From Polydactylus sextarius (lineage: Eukaryota > Chordata > Actinopteri > Polynemidae), in NCBI GenBank assembly GCA_016801845.1, contig CM028911.1, forward strand, positions 5,192,885 through 5,256,884: a stretch of DNA of 64,000 nucleotides. Reading direction: 5' to 3'. Both the position numbers and the translations under genes were made by a program. Positions 58,901 through 64,000 of the stretch are shown piece by piece. The notes below the pieces were generated by a model. It saw only the letters and a program-made list of their open reading frames with translations, did not search any database and was not told where the DNA came from. Every line of letters starts with the position of its first letter. The first letter of the stretch is position 1.

Positions 58901-60836
58901 CCTCCCCAAGCTAATTGCCACTGTCCTTTGGGAGATTAGTGCAGGGGAAGACAGGGATGATTATGAAGGAAATGGCCTCTTATAAGCCGCTCGGCCAGCC
59001 GGGTCCAGGGCTGCAGAGACGGTGGTGTTCCCTTTCATCGGTGGACAGTGGGAGCCAGGAGAGGATGTAAAGGATACCTGTACCGCAGCTGACCCATTTC
59101 CTGTATTGTTGGTTGTGTATATGTGCATGTATGTGTGTTTATCTGAGGTCGTATATGTGCCTCTGCATCCATGAATAAGTGCTCAGTGCACGAATGTTCA
59201 GAGTGATCCCAGTTTAACTACCCTGGCCTCTTTCCTGTGAGTGCAGAGAGACTATCCTGCTGTGTTTGGGTCTCTCACAGAGCTGCGTGTTTTCGTTTCT
59301 ATTCAAGCAGAGTATGTGTGTTTCCTCCCTGTGTAGTTCAACCGGACACACTGGGCCTGTGTGAGAGAGCGGGGCTGTGGAGGACGCTGGAGGCTCAGGA
59401 GCAGTAGGCTGTTTTTCTGTGGCCCGTGCAGGCCTACACTCCTGGGGATAAGCACGTGCTACACTACCAAGAGAGAAGCAGGTCCAGGCTCAGTCTTTCT
59501 CCAGTGGTTTTAAAAGGAAAACATCCGCTGCACTGTTAACTTGAGATGGAAATTCATCACAGACTAGTCATATTTCTAGTGCACGTTACAAAGCCATCAG
59601 CTTTGGTTTATGGCTGCCATTCTTGCTTGTGTTCACTTGAGACAAGCAGCGTCCCTTTTGTGTTTTACAAATTCTAATATCTTGACTATATAGTGGGCTA
59701 CATTCAGAGTAAACGAATGACAAAGAGATTTTGAATGTTTTATTTCCCACAAGGCAACATACCATGGGAATAGAGGAGTGTTTACAGCTGCTTGAAGTAA
59801 AAAATATGGACGGAGGTGTCAGTTTCAGTGACAGCTCAAGACACAAACAAAGTAATAAATCCTCAGAAAACTAGCAATGCATTTGTTTTAAAGTTCTGGC
59901 CTGATTAATGCCTGTCAGTGTCTTTCATGATAGTAAAAAAACCTTAATTCATATATACTATCTGTAATAAAGTCCTATCAACATGATGTATGTTCTGCTT
60001 TGTATCAGTGTAGTGCTCAGTTCTTTGCTAAAGTTTCCACTGGGGGGTGGCAGAGGACTGGGAAATGTTTAAAATGTGTGGCAATGAGGCCTCCTGCAGC
60101 CGGTCTGCAACTTGTATAGTAGAGTCTGAGAAATTCAGACTCCTCAGACCAAGTGTACTATACATGAATTAGAAGCTGAATATCTTGCACTGTTTGTGCT
60201 ATAATCTATTTTGTGATCATAGGTGAACTGAAAGGTGAATGTTATTTTTTTAAATTAAAAATGCTTCTTATACATTTCAGTAAAGTTGCAGTTTAAATCT
60301 CATTAGTTCAGTCAGTCAAGTTGGGTCAGCATATGATTTTATTTTCCCAGGACGCTAACTAGGCTGTAGAATCCCATTGAAAGGAATCACATTCCAGTGC
60401 GTCTGCTGCGTGTTTCTTGTTGGCTGAGGTGTGTGTTAGTGGGTCATGCCACGAAAGAGGCAGAGACAGAGGGAGGGAGAGAGCCAACTAGAAGTTGTTG
60501 GTCCATTTCATAACAGCTCACTGTGTTTGTGCATGACGGCGCCATGTTTCCTCTATCACCGAGACAATCTGACACCAGCACTACTGCATGCTCCCTAATC
60601 AGGGAATCAGCATAGCAGCTATTCCCTTATAGCCACGGCCCACGTAGCTTTGTGTGTATGTGTATGTGTGGGTGTGTGAAGGGAAATCTCTCAGGTATGC
60701 CAAGTTAACACTTGTGATAAGTATTTAGAGGTCACCGTTCACTAACACTCGCACTTGATCTCTCTGGGCAATTTGAGTGATATTTGATGCAACACTACTG
60801 GGAGAAATGTTGGCATGCTGGAAATGAATTACATCA

Positions 60837-60985
60837 GACAAAAGAAGTAGAGCAGACATGTAAAAGAAAAAGAAGCAGAGGGAAGAACTGAAAGGTTAAA
60901 GTGATGAGGACAGAGAGAGGGAGAGAGGAAGAAAAGCTGGATGACAGAAGAAGTGGGAGGAAGGCTGGATGAAGGAGGGGCAGGG
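60837..60985 (+). repeat. Purine-rich tract
   Basis: About 150 bases composed largely of A and G on the + strand, with GAGAGAGGGAGAGAGGAAG at its centre. It is low complexity with no coding potential. Confidence 0.7.
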
Positions 60986-62653
60986 TGCTGACAGTGTTTT
61001 GTTAGAGTTATGTAGATATAATCCCTTCTGATGGGCAGGTCAAGCTGCCTGCTGAACGCTGAGGCACCGGCCTTGACGCACATTACACCACACGAGCAAA
61101 TGTGCATGAAGCATGCAGTGTGTGTTTGTGCAGGTCTTTGTGCATGTGTGTCAGTCGAGACCCTTGTTGCAGTCTGGCAAAGCTCGTGAAAATGGGGGAA
61201 CAAAGGCTAGATTTTCTTTTTTCTTTAAACATCGAGGGCCGGCCTGCAGAGGAAAGAGAGATGGATCTTCTCCAAATGCCACCATGGGTGCACTAATGCC
61301 TGCTTTGTTCACCGCGGTAATTCTATTATGGTAATGGAGGATGAATCCCAGCTTTCTTTCCCTACTTGCTCTATCCCAGTTCCAAACCTCCTGTCCCCAC
61401 ACCCCCACCAGAGAGCTTCCGCCACAAGAACACAACAGTTAAATGGTCCCTGGAGGACTCTGAAAGATTAGATGCAAAGTCCTACTGTTGTATAGATGTA
61501 CTGAGTGGTAAAATGGCTCATTTTTTCTTTGTCACTGATATTTATCTGTGTCCAGAGCAGTTTAATTTTTTTCATAGGAGCCTTGTGAGTTTCTGCTCTT
61601 CGCATTAATCAGTTGCAAATTACCAACAGATGAGATAATGATATAATAATGGTGTTCTGCTTCGTTTAGGTAAACAATTAGGGGGAGTTAGAATGAGAAG
61701 CTGGCAGTTTTATAAACACTACTTTACTGTAGTGCTGCCCTGTGGGACTTGGTCTGCCATGCACAGTGCCATGCTGGGAGGAGGGTGTGAGAGGCAGTCA
61801 GACAGAACCCTTAGGCATCGCAATGACTCGCTACATATCCAGTAATGTCTACTCCAGTGGGACTGGCCTCTCTCTTCTTTGGGCAACACTCCACCACTTT
61901 ACCCAGTGGCCCCCAGAGTCCCTATCCGTCCAGCCTGGGAACAACTCCAACTCTCAGTCTTTTAAAATGACTTAGTTTGATGCTATGAATTACACTTAAG
62001 GATGTATGGAAGGAAAACATGGCAACTGGCAAACATGGCAGTGATAAATCTGAAATAATGAAACAGGGCTCTAAGTGGAACCAGGAGGGCTGCGCTGACC
62101 CAAAATCAGAGTAACATGAGAGGCCTGCAGAGCTGCTGGAGGCAGGACTGCTAGTGAAGCCCAGCTGGACCCGTGGGTACCTAACCTCAGCACAATGTGG
62201 AGCTCATTGGAGCCCTGGGAGATCTGCGGCAGGTCACATTCCTGGCCTTCAGAGTGACCCTGGGAGAGATGGAGCTACAGTGGCAGGTCTGCGTATCAGA
62301 CAGGAGTGTTACTGCAATTGAAACTCAGTGGCTCCTGCTAGCTATGCCATGTCTTTACTTTTACTCCTCAGACTAAAGAGTTATGGTCCTATCAAGCGTG
62401 TAAGTGATGGCAAGGAGAGGTACAGCTAACTAATGACTGGCTGTTTAGCTTTGAACTGTGATAAGTTATTGCTCCAGACTGTAGGAATAAATTACTTAAC
62501 TAAGACAAATACCCTGCTGTCTTCATGCTCAGAATCCTTATTCTCCTGTCCTGTCTTTAATATACAGGAAAGTTAGATAAAGACACCTTCTTCAAAGGTA
62601 CAAGGTACAGATAATTCAGGATGGCCCTGCTATAACTTGTGTAACTTGTGTAT

Positions 62654-62867
<214 letters not shown>

Positions 62868-64000
62868 ACAACATTGAGTGTATTCTGAGTTTGACATGCA
62901 CGAGGGGCCTCACTACTGTGCAGCCATAAAGGGCAGCTTGTGCACATGAGCGATGGAGCCCTGTACCCAGACTGAGGCGTAGTTGCTTTTTCACTGTGAA
63001 AGCGATATAAATTCCCAGCCAGTAATATAACATGTTTGGGTTGGTTAGTGTGTGTGCATGCGTGTGTGTGGATGTATGTATGTGAAGAGGAAGGAGGGCA
63101 ATGTGGGTAGTGTGTGTCAGAGAGAAAGGGTACAGCAGGGCAGAGAATGAATAGCTCTGTCACAGAGAGGCCAGCTAATAAAGTAGGTAGTTGAGGGAGG
63201 GGGGTAAAAAGAATGCATCTCGTCTTTCTCCCCTTCGCTGTGGGTTGTCATCGAGGGTGAATTAGTTTTATGCATGCAACCAATAAAGCTCCGTCCACTG
63301 GTCAGGTCTTTTACACCATAACTACCCCCATCCACCACCACCCCTCCCCCTGCCTGCCAGTGGAAATTGCATTGGCCATGGTTTAGGAGACGCATGCGGC
63401 TCAAGTTTCAGTGCTTTTGAAGTTTTCATCGTCAATAAATTGCTAGATCAAGCAGATTAGTTAAGTGTATTTTGGCTTCTTTTCACAGCTGGGCGACCTG
63501 TGTGTGTGTGTGTGTGCATGCGTGCGTCTGTGAACACAAGGAGGTGGTTGTTCTTGGACTTCACTTTTGCTTTTCCACAGTACAGCCTGACCCCTACATG
63601 TTGAGTGATCTAACAAACAAAGGAGCTAATTACTCAGAAATGATAGCTTAGAAACATCAAAACTTTTTTATCTTTACACATCAACTGCTGCACTAAAGCT
63701 TACTATTTCACTGAGGTTACTAGCATTCCACATCTTGCTATTTGTCTTCTTTTATGCTGCGGTGAGACTGTTGCATTAGAATCCGTGTAAAAAAGTATTT
63801 TATCTTGAAATGCAATAATCCCAACATTCTTCACAGTAGGTCTGAGAGATGTAACTGTCATCAGATGGATGAGTGTGCTTTATAGCTACTGTTAAAGTCG
63901 ACTAATACCATACTGAACAAGCACAATACATTCACTTGAGTGATATCAATGTTCGACCCCAGCTCAGTCCAACACTTTGACAGGAGCATTCACCGAGAAA

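Noticed and set aside
61366..61608. 80-codon frame starting with a Pro-rich segment, considered as a 3' exon of a neighbouring gene
   Set aside because: No recognisable domain, no flanking splice support, and the sequence turns into T-rich low complexity.

Overview
The window is vertebrate nuclear DNA, most likely from a ray-finned (teleost) fish. It is AT-rich, has long introns and long (TG)n microsatellites, and carries degraded DNA transposons of fish type, including a Tc1-like transposase remnant. It contains one recognisable protein-coding gene: a complete, apparently intact wdr11 (WD repeat domain 11) on the + strand. No prokaryotic genes, operons, CRISPR arrays or RNA genes were found.

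Layout. Bases 1 to about 7,960 are upstream intergenic DNA with no supportable gene. The wdr11 coding sequence runs from the ATG at 8109 to the TGA at 54011-54013. It is split into 29 exons, reconstructed here from reading frame, splice sites and similarity to the vertebrate protein as I remember it. The spliced length is 3,732 nt, giving 1,243 residues, slightly longer than the human protein (about 1,224). A 3'UTR of about 1.9 kb probably ends near an AATAAA at 55906. From there to 64,000 is intergenic DNA without a recognisable exon. In human the next gene on this side is FGFR2, so this part may carry regulatory elements, but that is inference.

Gene function. The product has two N-terminal beta-propellers and a C-terminal alpha-helical region. 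In mammals it works with FAM91A1 at the trans-Golgi in capture of endosome-derived vesicles, and it is linked to Hedgehog signalling, cilium formation and congenital hypogonadotropic hypogonadism.

Most notable point. Twenty-seven introns have GT-AG ends, but the last one (52410-53810) is a textbook minor-class (U12-type) AT-AC intron, with donor ATATCCTT, branch site TTCCTTGAC and acceptor AC. Completing the conserved C-terminus depends on the minor spliceosome. Other observations are a start-stop upstream ORF just before the ATG, a Tc1-like transposase fossil antisense in intron 9, a palindromic MITE-like element in intron 11, overlapping hairpins in intron 20, and two (TG)n tracts near 180-200 bp. 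I saw no convincing new biological system.
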